Shown piece by piece: positions 1-11,802 of a stretch of DNA of 64,000 bases. The stretch's first letter is position 1. Each line of letters starts with the position of its first letter. The stretch spans positions 900,252-964,251 of the forward strand of contig JAJEKV010000109.1 in NCBI GenBank assembly GCA_021234155.1, read 5' to 3'. A program made the position numbers and the translations under genes. The stretch comes from Isoetes taiwanensis. Taxonomy: Eukaryota; Streptophyta; Lycopodiopsida; Isoetales; Isoetaceae. The notes under the pieces were generated by a model. The model made no database searches. It was not told the origin of the DNA and saw only the letters and a program-made list of their open reading frames with translations.

Positions 1-1829
1 CTTTATTTGAGGTCAAATGCTTAGTCAAGAATATACTCTAGAAGACTCTGGGTTATGAAGTTTGGAAGACATCTTTTGAAGTTTGGAAGTTAAAAGTTTG
101 AAGACCCCAGATACATGGCACCAAATCCTGGTTCTTTTTCCTTCTCCCCATTTCCATACTCATATCTCATTCCCATTTACCTTTGTTTAACCATTGTGCC
201 CACTTCTTCACTATACTTGCCAAGTTTGCTTATCTCAAATATTCCTCTAGCCCATATTTTCCTTTTCTTTTCATAATACTACCATTGATATTCTTTTTAT
301 CATTACCCTTGCACATCCCCTTGAGTTTTCATTATTCTAGCCTCTCTCACTCTATATATCTTCACCTCCATGACTATCATTTTTTTTTCTTCTTACCTTC
401 ACACTCCATGGGTACCATTACCTAGGGATTTGTGCCTACCTAACATAGCTCCAAATCATCTCCAAAATCGAAGGGTCACATGGCTACATTCTCCATGGTT
501 CAAGACTTGCTAAATTTCCATGATACACTTATAGTACCCTCGAAAACCATGGCCAAAATTTTTAAGGCTCTAAAATACTAGCATATTCGAGCATATATGC
601 ACAAAAATACCTCGACCATATCGCGAAGTTTTTGCAAAAAATATGGCATTTAGCCCTAGAAATCGAACGGCTCAAATTTCATTTGAATTGGATTCTTAAG
701 CTCAAACATGCCTCGTTATTTGATTCCCCGTGATCTAAGCAAACACATTAAGCCTAAAAATATGGTCCGAGATCCCTAAAATCTTAAAATCAAACCTATA
801 TATGTGGAAAACGCGACACGGGCAATTTTTGAAGGCCCGTAAACGCCAAATTCAACATTCACCAATGCCGAGCATGATCTGAAAAATTCTTGAAGTTCCC
901 CGAGCACTCCCTCGATTAGATTTGCAAAGATCCGATTGATATTATTTTCTAAAAATTATTTTATGACCGAGATTGATATCCTCCAAGATTTGAAGTATTG
1001 AAACACCGTTATTCATTATTATTGTGATCTACTTATCTCCACATTAATGAAAATTTGCTGCCAAGTTGATGAAGTTGTCTCGATATGATCTTTGGCAATT
1101 TTGCCTTTCAAACAAATTCTACAGTAAATTCCTCTATACTCCCAATTGCCTTTGGCCCGCTGGCCATCGATCCTTGAGACCTCTCGAGATCTATATGCTT
1201 TGAAAAATTGAACAATACCATCCACAACTCGAAGTTAGAAAATCTTGCACCCTCGCTTTTGACTGTTTTGACCGTACTTTGCCAAACCCGAGCAAAAATA
1301 CCTCTCGAAAGCATCCAAATGAAGATTTGATTTCATGCCTCCATTCTTTACCATCATTGTGACACATTTGCTTTGAAAATTCTCAAAAAAGTGGCCAGAA
1401 GCTCCAAATCCCTTTTTCTGATCACTGTTTTTCAGTTTGACCCTTATTGACCAACTTTTAAACTCACTATAAACTTGAATATCTCTCAGATCTATGATCT
1501 GACTTGGTCAGGAACTACACCATTGGATTCACATAACTTTTTGTGCCGGGCCTAAAGCATCTGACCCAAAAAATCAATCCGTTATCGACTACTACACCAA
1601 TTTGAGCAAAGGTCCCATTTCCTAGAAATGGGAAAGGTATGAAACTTTGAGTTTTTGGATTCTTATCTAGATTTATCTTTCAAAGAATGATCACCTTAAG
1701 TGATCTGGAGGTCCTAACACCAACTTGAGTCCAAACTCAAGTTGGCTCATTGTGGTTGACCTTTGAAGCCAGGTTGAGGGTCAACATCTTGGAGGTCCTA
1801 CCGAGATCCTACTTGGATCTTGAGAACTC
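1..1829. other. Leader of copy A, no recognisable gene
   Basis: AT-rich sequence upstream of the gag frame. Small open frames here are pyrimidine-rich (long Phe/Leu/Ser runs) and look non-coding. The phrase GAAGTTTGGAAG and variants recur near 58-100. The region probably holds the promoter and 5' leader of the gag block, or part of an LTR. I could not identify a primer-binding site with confidence. Confidence 0.5.
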
Positions 1830-3232
1830 ATGGCTCCAAAACAGAAATTTCCAGCAGAGCAAGAACCACCAGACGATCAAGAAGCATCAGAACACTGCAG
1901 AGATAGGTCTCTGCCCTCAAGTTTTTCAACTGGATTACTCCAAAGCATGCCTTATCAGTTTGAATTGAATGTTCCTATTCCGTTGCCTACTTTTGACTCC
2001 AGCATGAGTGCTAATACTTTTTTGAGAACGTTTGAAGATTACTACAGGGACTATGGTTTTAAAAAGAGGTGTAAGTTTTCAGAGTTTGAGAAGTGTCTCA
2101 AGGAGGAGAGTGAAGTTGGTGCTTGGCTGACTTATGAGAAACTTATGGGAACTACCTCATGGGATGACCTTGTCACCAAGTTCTTAGACAGGTTTGGAAA
2201 ACTCGCTGCTCCCAAGGATCTTGTTAATGAATTGCAAAACTTCTCTATTTATGCAGGTGAAAGTGTTAGTCAATATAAGGAGAGGTTCAGCACCTTCATG
2301 AATAGGTGCCCGAAATGCCAAGTTATCATTCCCACACTCTTTTTAGTGTCCTCTTTTATTCCATAAATCCAAAGAAAACTTATCAAGATTCGAGCTGCTG
2401 AAGGTTTTGATTCCATTTACAAGGTTTTTGCCAAAACAACTGAGTTGACCAAGATGCTTTCTATCCTACCAGAAAAGCACAATGGCTTTCATCATGATCC
2501 CTTCCCTGATGCCACTGATGGCCCTTATGAACCTCACCATTCTGTCCCAATCTATGTTGTGCACAAAGAAAAGAAAAAGGCCAAAGATGAAGAGGCTTAC
2601 TCTCAAATTTCAGAAGTTAAAGCAGATTTGACAAAGGTGACTGAAGCTTTAGCAGAAGTGACCAAACAACTTGTGGAGCTTAAAACAAACAGGGCAGGTA
2701 GAACTTATCCTGAATGTATCCATTGCAAAAGAACTTCACATCCAGCTGACATCTGCTATTGACAAGTGTGCCCTAAATGCAATAGAAAAGGCCATTTTGG
2801 CAGAGAGTAGCCAATTTGTGCTTTTTGCAAGGAGGTTGGTCACACTGACCTTAGGTATCCTGTTAAGGAGTATTTTGCTAAGCAAGAAAGAGAAAAGAAA
2901 TCTGAAACAACTCCCCATGCTGAATCTACTAGTTCTATAAGGTTTGTGCAGGCTACAGAAATGCCAAAGATTGAAAAAATAATGGTAGTACAGACCAGAA
3001 GCATGGGAGAGGTCCATAGGCCTGCTGAACCCAGTAGACATGCTCCAGAAGATTCAAGGAGACCAACATTACCACCAGCTCCCGTTACAGAAGTTCCTTT
3101 TCAAGAAATAGCTCCACCTCCCCAACAAAAGTATGGTAAGAAAGATCAAGACCTTGATGAATTAGATGTTTTGCTTAAAAATTCTAAAGTAAGTGTAGAC
3201 TTATTTACTTTATTAAAGATTGCACCCAGATA
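1830..3232 (+). pseudogene. gag-like retroelement polyprotein, copy A, broken
   Basis: A frame from the ATG at 1,830 runs 178 codons and resembles plant retrotransposon gag: a polar N-terminus, then a capsid-like segment with the typical tryptophan-containing 'SWDDLVTKF' and a 'YKERF' motif near residues 130-155. The reading continues past a stop near 2,364 through 2,445-2,762. There a zinc knuckle of the form CX2CX4HX4C is visible near 2,715-2,757. Two more knuckle-like motifs follow at about 2,768-2,860 after a stop; the last has Tyr in place of the final Cys. Then come a basic/proline-rich linker (2,946-3,120) and the protease segment. Copy A keeps this part better than copy B. Several in-frame stops and frame changes make a functional product unlikely. 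Assignment to the Ty3-like gag group rests on motif pattern only. Confidence 0.7.
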
Positions 3233-3666
3233 GGAAGAAATTATTGCAACAAACTACCTCTAGTGAGGCAGTGGCTTGTGTAAGTTTTGCAGATGCTACT
3301 AATCTCATTTTAGCTCAAAATGAGGAAGATCCAGGTGCATTCATGTGTTCAGCTACTTTAGGAGGATACTCTTTTTCCAATGTGTTGCTGGATGGTGGAT
3401 CACCCCTAACTATCATGCCTTATCATGTTATGAAGAAATGTGAGCTCTAGATAGATAAAAGATCATCTGTTTTGTTAAAATCCTTTTCTAATGCTAAAAT
3501 AGCACCAGTTGGTATTGTGACCAAAGTTCCTGTCAACACTGAAGGTATTGTTGTAGCTGCCAACTTTATTATTGTTGCTTTTGAGGATCTGGGAGAAGAT
3601 ACAGATATATATGATCTCTTGCTGGAAAGAAGATGGATGGCTACAGTTGATGCTAGGCCAGTCTGA
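3220..3666 (+). pseudogene. Retropepsin-like aspartic protease segment, copy A
   Basis: The translated segment contains 'LLDGGSPLTIMP' at about 3,386-3,420. This is the active-site loop typical of plant Ty3-type retroelement proteases, with DGGS replacing the classic DTG/DSG. It is preceded by a beta-hairpin-like stretch 'SATLGGYSFSN', as expected for retropepsins. A TAG stop at about 3,448 separates it from a continuing frame (3,472-3,666) that ends with 'DIYDLLLERRWM', matching the C-terminal part of such proteases. It follows the gag zinc knuckles directly, as in a gag-pol polyprotein. The product would process the polyprotein, but this copy is interrupted. Confidence 0.65.
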
Positions 3667-3949
3667 TCTCAAGCCCGGGGGATTCACCTTTGATTAGCGT
3701 ATAACCCATGAGAGTTCAACGGAGGGGTGTTTTTTGGACCATTTGCGTACGTATACTTAGGGGTTAGGGGTGTTTTTAGGCACTGATTTGGAGCAATATC
3801 TATACACAGAGGGGTCAAATTGCCTTTTAAAATTGCGTATACAAGGGGGGTTTTTTGCTACCCTCCGAACGCAGATGCCATACCCCCTTTATGTATAAGT
3901 GCACCCCCCGGGATCTCAAGGGAGATGTACCATTTCAAATGGTTCCTAG

Positions 3950-4548
3950 GTGGCTACAATCTACAACCAGGATGCTTCCTATGGCTCCAAGGAAGAGGTA
4001 CATTTCATTAAAGAGTTGCTAATAGAGGAGCCTTTGGGATCTTATAGTTTAGCAACCCCCAGATCAAAGAAGTGTGATTTGATTCCCTTGGTCAGGGAAT
4101 GTGCACTACCTTTTGAGAATGGTAAGGAGGGATGTTTATGGTTCGATGGAGGGATTTCGAAGAAACTGAATGTAGCATCATCTGCAGCTATATTAAAAGA
4201 TACTTCCCCAAATAACTTCCAATGTAGCAGAGTATAAAGCTTTGATTGCAGGTCTCCAAGAGCTAAGGCTATGGACATTTCAGCCATATACATTTATGGA
4301 GATTCTCAATTGGTTTGCGCAGTGTTAGTGGTGAACATCGTGCCAAAAATGCCGATATGGAGTCTCTAAGAAATCAGGTAATGGGAATACTTGTTCACTT
4401 CACTTCTTGAAAATTACCATGTCCCAAGGAGCAGAATTGGGAAGTCGATGCTTTGTGCATAGACACTTTAATGTCATATCTATCTGAAGGACATATACCA
4501 GAAGAAGATCTTGATGAAGATAGCAATGGACGCCAGATACTACGGTGA
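3950..4548 (+). pseudogene. Retroelement RNase H segment, copy A, no RT before it
   Basis: Frames between 4,117 and 4,540 carry the four acidic positions of a retroelement RNase H when read across a frame change near 4,230: 'WFDGG' (4,137-4,152), 'EYKALIAG' (about 4,231-4,255), 'YGDSQLV' (about 4,296-4,316) and 'WEVDAL' (about 4,438-4,455; copy B has the expected 'WEADAL'). This order and spacing match Ty3-type RNase H. The reverse transcriptase expected between protease and RNase H is absent: only about 300 bases of poorly preserved sequence (3,660-3,950) separate them. No integrase follows. The block is therefore a truncated pol, probably non-autonomous. Confidence 0.65.
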
Positions 4549-4647
4549 AGGACATGATTCTATAGATGTATGATGATGTGTGAGTATGACTTTTATTCAT
4601 AATGTTGTGAATGTTGTATATAATGTGCAATTGAATTTCAAAATAGG

Positions 4648-4689
4648 TAGGCCGACTTTCTCGACTCGCGAATCGAGAAAGTCGGCCTA
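4648..4689. repeat. Perfect 17-bp inverted repeat (hairpin), copy A
   Basis: Arms 4,648-4,664 and 4,673-4,689 (TAGGCCGACTTTCTCGA and its reverse complement) enclose an 8-base loop that itself contains TCGCGA. It lies just downstream of the RNase H segment and upstream of an unrecognised frame. The copy B counterpart (35,771-35,816) is a less perfect version. It could be a transcription or RNA-processing signal. Confidence 0.8.
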
Positions 4690-4703
4690 GGCTCTGTTAT
4701 TGT

Positions 4704-5126
4704 ATGGGTGACGATGTTCCGCATGGTTTGGGTACTCGGGACAACATCTTGCCGGGCCTATGGGGTACGTTGAATAGATTGCGCACGTATTATGAAAAGT
4801 GGAATGACCCTCTACTGGAAGAAGTTTGGGAGCCATTAAGGGTATTGAGAGCCCTTGTGCACGTTCATGGATACTGGGGAAGAAGTGTATTCGGCCCGGA
4901 CTCATACGAATGGAAACGACAACAAGGATTAGAAATTGGTTGGACCAACCAGCCTATCGCTCAAGAAGCACCTCCTCGTGCGGCCTTTCAAAAACTTCAT
5001 GTTGCGCCAAAGGCCTGGTTTAAGAGGGAGTCGACACCAAACATTCAACCATTAAGGTGGTCTGTGTCCGATGAAGTTGTCACAAAGGTCGTCCGGCGGC
5101 CGCCATGGTCCTTGAGGCTACTGTAA
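4704..5126 (+). CDS. Unrecognised ORF downstream of RNase H, copy A
   Basis: A 140-codon open frame from an ATG at 4,704. It is rich in Trp, Arg and Pro and has no domain I recognise; it does not match integrase. The central part (about 4,850-5,060) is conserved in copy B at 35,975-36,185 without a frame change. This suggests it was coding in the ancestor or is simply recent duplicate sequence. It starts 15 bases after the perfect hairpin. The C-terminal part diverges between copies. Function unknown; it may be non-coding. Confidence 0.3.
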   Translation: MGDDVPHGLGTRDNILPGLWGTLNRLRTYYEKWNDPLLEEVWEPLRVLRALVHVHGYWGRSVFGPDSYEWKRQQGLEIGWTNQPIAQEAPPRAAFQKLHVAPKAWFKRESTPNIQPLRWSVSDEVVTKVVRRPPWSLRLL

Positions 5127-5992
5127 AATAAATTTTGTACTTGAATAAAAAGTGTTTTTATATTTTTATTTCATCGCCACCTTACCTTTGGCTAGACTGT
5201 AAATCATTTTTTTACTTGAATAAAAAGTATTTTTATTTCATCGACACCTTACCTTTCGCACTATGTTTAGACTATTTTTTAATGTAATTATGCTATTTTG
5301 CATTGCAAACCAAACAAATCGATAGCACCAAGACAACCTAATTTTTCCTTAAGCACATTTGGTATCGACTGAATCAGTTGCACTAACAGCCCTTAGGCAT
5401 CATTTCTGGTTAAAAAAAGCTCGTGTTCAGAAAAAATGGGAACGACATGCGTCCCACTTTTACCAAATGCGACTTTTACTCCTCCCGCGGGTGGCCCTCA
5501 TCGGGTCACACCGCCCGTAAGGGCTTAAGTCCCTTGGACTTGGCCCTGCCCACGCTACCTACCCCGACCGGTCCAAGGCCGGAGACCTCACCCCTAACCC
5601 CACTAATTGTGGTAGTGCCTCAAGGCGTGCCCGATTTACCAGTAACAAAAATTTTCCTAATTAAAGACAATAAAGGTTCGCCCCTTTTGTACTGTAGCAC
5701 CTGCCCTGTTTTAGGTTAAATTGACTTTCCTCCTTCCTAATTTCTCCCCCTTTTATTTATTTACTACCTAATTAGATATAATGATTTTCTATTTCTATTT
5801 TCAAATCAAAGTACCCCCTTCTAATCTAAAACAACGTAGATGCTAATAAAATGCAACAACCTATTTTAACAATTTTTAAGACAATTATCATTACAAATTA
5901 AACAATTAACAATTAATTTAACTAGCTAATTTAATACAAAGGGGAAAATAACTTAATTTATCTTATAAAAATGTACAATTATGACAAAATTA
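5127..5992. other. Intergenic region of copy A with short tandem repeat
   Basis: Two imperfect copies of a roughly 75-bp unit lie at about 5,140-5,290; each begins near TTGAATAAAAAGT and contains ATTTCATCG and CACCTTACCTTT. The AATAAA-like strings could serve as polyadenylation signals for the plus-strand gag block. A GC-rich patch at 5,480-5,600 is followed by a strongly AT-rich stretch (5,750-5,990) that abuts the 3' end of the H3-like frame. A 98-codon open frame at 5,423-5,719 has no recognisable domain. Confidence 0.5.
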
Positions 5993-6778
5993 TCAAAAGT
6001 CTCCTCGAGCTTTGTCCTTACGGATCCTCCGGACCAAATGAAGGTCCTTTGGCATTATCAGAACCCTCTTTGCATGGATAGCAATGTAGGTTGGACTCTT
6101 CAAAGAGTCAGGTGAGCTCCGCCCCGCCGCTTCTTGCCATACTCTCGGCCATATCGGGTCATGACCTCTAGTCGGTCCGAAGTCTTGAAGGACTTCCCGA
6201 AGAAGTCTCTCGAAGGGTGCCTCCTAATGAGGAGGCCCACCGATTCCTGGAAATGCCGGATTTCCCAGAATACCCGACTATGAGGAGTGTACGGGGTGAA
6301 CTTCCTCATCCTCGGCTTCTTGGGCTCCTTTGGAGGCCTTGGCAGCCTCTACGCCACCCCCATGCACGCATACACTGCTCCTCCCTTCAGATTCGGTAGA
6401 TAGTAGGCTACGTGATGCATCGTAGCCTACCATAAACATCTTCCACCTCTCCATATGGAGAGTGTAGTTGATGTCTAGCTTCAGGCGGAGAGGTTTCTCT
6501 CCGGGCTGAAGCTTCCTCTTCTTAGGCTTCCTAAGCTCGGGCCATACCGGGTAAGATACTGGCACGAGCTCAGGGAGCTCTGGCTCCTCCTGGGCCTGCT
6601 CCTCAACCTACTGCTACTCTTCAACTTGTTGCCGCTTCTTCAACCTTGTCGCCTCCCCGATGTTCGTGTGCCAAACCCCGATCATCCCGCCATTTTCTTC
6701 TTTTTCTTCCCCCGCTCACCGGGTCTCTCCTAACTTTCTTTCCCTTCCCCGATGGATCTTTTCTTCTTCCAGCTCCAT
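5993..6778 (-). pseudogene. Histone H3-like protein with long N-terminal tail, copy A
   Basis: Read on the minus strand, 5,993-6,300 encodes the H3 histone fold in order: alphaN/alpha1 ('[16 protein letters not shown]', about 6,230-6,285), then an '[11 protein letters not shown]' counterpart, alpha2 ('QEAAEA' in copy B), then the near-invariant H3 block seen in copy B as '[14 protein letters not shown]', and 'RRIRKDKA' before a TGA stop at 5,993-5,995. The N-terminal tail is not the canonical H3 tail: it has a lysine/arginine cluster, glutamine/glutamate repeats and '[13 protein letters not shown]'. In this copy the alpha2/loop2 part is garbled compared with copy B, and in-frame TAG codons occur. 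No intron is visible inside, though the sequence just before the ATG at 6,778 is weakly splice-acceptor-like. The fold is clear; the function is unknown. Confidence 0.75.
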
Positions 6779-6859
6779 TGTCTCCCCGCAGAGATGGAAC
6801 ATTTAACGTAGATGGATTCAGTTCAGAAAGAATCTTAAGTTGTGTTGGGTTCAAAAAGA

Positions 6860-8199
6860 CTTTTAAGTTGTGTTGGGTATTCGAAAGTTAATTGTGGGGA
6901 TCCAATGAAGGTCTAGGATGAGCAGGGCAGACCTTTAGAGGCACAATATAGAAACATAATCGATTTTTTTTTTTTTTGTCTATGGACTAACAAGGTGACC
7001 TAGCAAATGCACTAATGACCAAGGCTTTGTATCAAAAAAGGAATCTTTCAAAGATTCCCTAAAAAAACCTAAAAATTGCCACTTTTGGGGGTCAATTGAA
7101 AAAAAATTTTTAATTTTGATTTATGACACCCCTTTTTGGTCCAAAATTAGAAAACTTTTGTTGTTTTCTCAATTCTAGACACCCAAAACAAGTCAGAAAA
7201 TTGAGTCACCTTTTAGGAAAATCTAGGAAATACAAGAAAACTAACAAAATTAAAGAACCATTAAAATCTTCACAAGAAATGAAAGCAAGATTGGCAAATC
7301 TAGGCGTATCTATTTGTTATTACTCAAGAAGAACCACAAGGTGCTATGCGCCAAGATAGGCAAATGTAAAAAACATACAAGACATAACTAACATGTCTGA
7401 TAGCATTTGGCGCTTGTACAAGATATGAAAAAACATGGATAAACTTGGAAGAAGCTATGCGAGCTTGGCAAAGGCCTTCAACATGTACAAAAAACTCTAG
7501 CCAAAACTAGGAGGTAACGATGTGCCCACATTTAGATTATACAAGAAGTTTACGGCCTTTGAGGAGAGCAGGATTAGGAATGTCGTTATACTGCCAACTC
7601 CCTTCGTGACTGGCCACCACCGCCCTCGCGTTACTCTCCCTCATTGTCACTTGAAGTGGTCAAGAGCTAACCGCCGAATACCGCCCTCATCCCGAAGCTT
7701 CGTCTCAACTATCTTCGCAAAGACTTCAAGAAGTTAACCGTTGTCGCGACGTAGCCCTGTTATCAACCTTGAGTGTAAAATCATAAGCCAGCACTTGAGT
7801 TTCGTTCAGGTCCATATTGTCCATGTGATTCTTATTCATCGTTTTCCGGCCCTTCTTGAAAGGAATTATCATAGGATCATACCGACCAACAAAAGGATAT
7901 ATATCCTTAGTGGCGCACGCTGAACTTTCACTACTAAAGGGAGATTGTCTTTGAGTTCAATGTCTTTAACCCGCCAAGAATCCGTAAAGGACGCTTCGCC
8001 ATCGCCAAGGTACGCCTATAAGCATCCCCTTACTCAAACCTCGCTAGTTTTTCCTCGAGTTTGGCCTTGGTTCTTTTTCAAGGCACGCCTACTCGAGGTA
8101 CATTACACGATCGTTCCTTGTTGTTGACTTACAAGATCAGAACACGGAACCCTTTGCAATTCCTTGGTCCGCCTCAACAAGGGATGAACTTGAGTACTG
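6860..8199. other. Copy A, no recognisable gene
   Basis: AT-rich sequence between the H3-like frame and the DUF7869-like gene. It contains a poly-T run near 6,964-6,978 and the first palindrome-like site at about 7,343-7,359. Short open frames (7,123-7,359 and 7,522-7,737) show no domain. It may hold 3' exons or the 3' UTR of the minus-strand DUF7869-like gene. Confidence 0.4.
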
Positions 8200-11098
8200 T
8201 GCCAACAAAAGCAACTTCCGTGGAGATGTTGTTGAGGGATTTAGTTACATCCTGCATTATTGAAAAGAAATTCTCTCACCAACCTTTGTCCTCCTCACTG
8301 AAGTACTTAAAATCTGACCTTATACTTTTCTCCATGCTGGTCAGTGAGACGAAGGGATTTTTGTCCTTGTTGTTTTTTTCTCAGGTAGTCTATGGCACTT
8401 TTCGCTGGTCGCTGAATAGCCCTTCTCATTACCTTAGTTTCGTGAACATATTTTAAATATTGTAGGCCTGCCAGTCGCCAAGTTTGGGAGGTGACAAAGT
8501 ACTTCCCTTTGAAGTTGTGTTTTTTACCGCCCTTGAGAAAAAATTTTACATGATGTTGAAATGTCAAATTATTCAACCTATGGATAGCAGGACCTATATC
8601 ACCATGACGCTGGAAAACAAACTCACGAAAATCAAAAGTCTCGCTAAGCACTTCGACAACTGGAGTTGGATTGTAAGCTTGCTCAATCACCTGCACAAGG
8701 AGTGTAGACAAAATGCCTTTTTCCTTCAAGAACCGCATTTAAAATCTGCTGAACATTTGGTCTATCCGATCATGGGTGTGACCCACAAGTAAGAAACCAA
8801 CCTTTGACCTTTCAAAAGATACCCAACTCACCAAAGATTGCACAATAAGCAAATAAAACTTGGTTTTTGTTTTCTAGTAGTATTGTCTAACCGTATGTAC
8901 AACACCGAGGCAAATTTCTCCTTTGCCAAAGAAAATCTTATTTAGTATTGTCACCGCGGAGGTTAGGATCGCTGTGTATATTTGGATAGGTCAAAAAATA
9001 CCGTGACCGCACAACACCATGAAAGATCATCGCCCAACCAAATGAAGCCTCAAAAAATCGGATTCATCTAAATCCTTTGGAACATTTACAAAATGGGGAA
9101 GTGACATCTTCTTTTGATCCATGCCATCTACCACCACGTGCATATATATTCGAAAGTGGCTCTCCAAAGATTTCTTTTCTATGTTTTGCTAGCTTTTTTT
9201 CTCCAAGGCTTGAGCTCTCTCGTGAACTTGCAACTCTTGAGTTATCCGACCGCAATTAAGGACATTAGTCAAGACTTTGAAGCAATAGTAAGGCCCACGT
9301 AATCGCAGCCTAAGCTTTTATAGCCGCATATGCGCCAAGATAGGCAAAGCTTGTCAAGCACTTTGAAGCAAAAGTAAGGCTCCACGTAATCAGAAAAGCT
9401 TTTTGTAGTCGCGGTTGCGCCAAGATAGGCAGAGCTACCGGGAAGGGGCTAAGCTACAAGATTGAAACGCACTGGCAGCGAAAGTACTACAAGATTGAAA
9501 AGACCCGCTATGCGCATTATAGACAAACTCAAGACTAAATAGCCGTATATGCCCAAGATAAGACAATGTCTCTAGCCGTATATCGGAAGGGATTATATTT
9601 AAAGGGACGTGACTTTTTTCTAGAATATCCTTTGCCATTGATCGCTTTTTCCTTTAATGTGGAGCAGCTTTAGTACATAATCAAAAATCAGGCTCTTCGA
9701 ATCCTAACAAGATTAAATTTTGCTTCCACAACCTCAAGAAGTAGGAATAGGATATGAACTTCTGACTTGAACTCGAAAAGATCCTTGTACATGTCAGACT
9801 TCCTTCTTAGTAATATCAGATGTCGATGATATATCGGATGCTTTGGAAGTCGCCACGCTTGAGTCAAAGAAACCTACCAGCCAAGCTTTTGCTTCTAGGC
9901 AATACATACCGACAACTTTTTTGGGGGTGTGAACAAATATCAATGCACGGGGTCCCCTCGCCTAACCTCTTTTGCACTCTTTGACAAACTTACTTCCAAT
10001 GGCATGTATTCTTTTAAAAGCAAGTTGGCAATAATCGTGGTTGCTCAAACATAGTATGAAAAATTGTCTCCAACTTCAGGCCTTAATCAGATGCCAAGTA
10101 CAACTTTTGATCACCTTTCGACATTGACAAAACCGCTGTCTTATGTGCCTTTAAAGACTAAAATGTAAAGGCCTCAGAAGCATTTTTTTCCGACAACAAT
10201 TCGGCCTCCCCATTTCTCATGTAAGGTAGTCCCATCAATCGCCACAAGATAACAATTCTAAAAGCTTTTACCGTGGGATCCTCTTAAATCTTTTTCAGAC
10301 TGGCCAGATGGGTTTTTCACCGCAGGACTTTTATTCGAAAGCAAAGTTCCGCGTGGTAGGGTCTTTCAGAGTGTGTAACCGCACGCCTTCAAACACGGGT
10401 CATCAACCTTGTCGCCCTCAACGGAAGTCCTGTGTCTGTCGCAAGAAATAATGTTCTCGACTTTTCTTCGTAACTTGAAGGTCTTCCTCAAGCCCTTTCA
10501 TAAAGAAGGGCCAAGAAGACGCAAAGACATGTCTCTCCCAGAATCTACAATATAGGGCAACGATTCGTAGTTCCCGGAGAGGTGAAGGAGTATCAAAAAT
10601 AGAGTGAGTACGCTGAGTAGGGGAAGAGGAGAAGATACTTCGGATTGTGGCGGGGAGGGTGTTTTAAAAACGCACTAACGTCAGAAACGGTTTTGGAGAT
10701 GGAGTTTGAAAAGAGGTAGACACACGCAAAGAGGTGTAAAGGGAGGGAGACGGCAGGGAGGAGGTAGCATCCGGGAGAAGCGAGATCATAGTCTTCTTCA
10801 TCGCCACCTACTAGTGTGGGTGTGTTGTAACAACCACGAAGTCAATATTGCAACATTACCGTGAGGAGTTGAAGTAAAAACGCCTTCGCCGCCGCCTCCA
10901 TTGTCTAGACGTGGAAGAGTGACTTGTTTCAGCCATTAAACCCTCTCCCTTCAAACCCGCAAGTCTAGCCCATGCGCCAAGATAGAAAAGCAAAGCATAA
11001 ACGTAATATACACTAGTTGCCCATGCGCCAAGATAGACAGTGGAAACAATATGTCTATGTGCACGATACTTCAATAACGAAAAGTAGATGCCACACAA
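8200..11098 (-). pseudogene. DUF7869-like domain protein, copy A, broken
   Basis: Minus-strand segments give the hallmark blocks of the DUF7869 family in order: 'DGMDQ' (copy B; here the frame is shifted near 9,110-9,130), 'LDNT-RENKN' (near 8,870-8,900, partly damaged), and 'VGFLLVGHTHD-IDQMFSRF' (about 8,735-8,800). A C-terminal segment (8,307-8,738) includes 'FREFVFQRHGDIGPAIHRLNNLTF'. The upstream part to 11,098 contains coding-like patches ('SVFDTPSPLQELHE'-type sequence in copy B) but is too broken to join. DUF7869 proteins occur in many eukaryotes, often in repeated genes; their biochemical function is not known to me. The gene diverges from the ParB-like gene across the palindrome array. 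Confidence 0.6.
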
Positions 11099-11506
11099 CC
11101 AAGAAACATTACAAAATATTAGACATTATCTCCCCAAGCCAATGCCTGCAACCAAAACTATATGTGCATGCAAGAATTCATAGATCTAAAAGCAAAGTAC
11201 GTGAACACAATATAAATACGAAACATATGGAGGCATTTGCACATACAGACGATACTCCAAGGCGCCGACCGCTTAGAATTTTGTTCTTCCGCTTCGAATC
11301 AGAGCATCTCCATAGATTTCTCGCGATAGCATTGCCAAAAAAATGTCGTGGAAGGTAATGAAACATCTCACCAAGATCGCTTTACATTACTTGTTTATAG
11401 GGACTTTTGCTTAGAGTCAAAGAGAATTGATTTTAAGCTTTTGACATCCCGCTTGGTTTAATTTCTTCTTGGGCATTAGCATTTAGTGTTTTTTTTCTCT
11501 CATTGT

Positions 11507-11729
11507 CTATGCGCGCATAGGCATTCTGTCTTTTTTCTTATTATTGTCTATGCGCTCACAGGCATATTGTTTTTTCTCTTATTGTATTGTCTATGCGCGC
11601 ATAGGCACCAACATTTTTAGCAACCCTTGACTATGCGCCAAAGATAGGCTTACCTTTTATCCCGCCATTGTCTATGCGCCGCAAGATAGGCGTATCGTTT
11701 TTTACTTGCTATTGTCTATGCGCGCATAG
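11507..11729. promoter_or_regulatory. Array of 14-bp palindromes between divergent genes, copy A
   Basis: Six sites of the form CTATGCGCGCATAG or close variants lie within about 225 bases. Exact copies are at 11,507-11,520, 11,591-11,604 and 11,716-11,729; variants are near 11,550, 11,632 and 11,671. Most are preceded by TTGT and followed by GC. More variants are scattered from about 7,340 to 16,140, and I see none outside that part of the unit. The array lies between the 5' ends of the minus-strand DUF7869-like gene and the plus-strand ParB-like gene, probably in the latter's first intron or leader. Confidence 0.8.
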
Positions 11730-11802
11730 GCCTTTCCATTGTTAGATCTGCTTGTGCTTGTACATTTTCTAGCTGTCTTTTAATATGTTTTTTGTCTTGT
11801 AG

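Noticed and set aside
115-135. TGGCACCAAATCCTGG as a retroelement primer-binding site
   Set aside because: It does not match a tRNA 3' end I can name and no LTR boundary precedes it.
183-425. 80-codon open frame in the leader of copy A
   Set aside because: Phe/Leu/Ser/His-rich translation from a pyrimidine-rich strand; copy B does not keep the frame.
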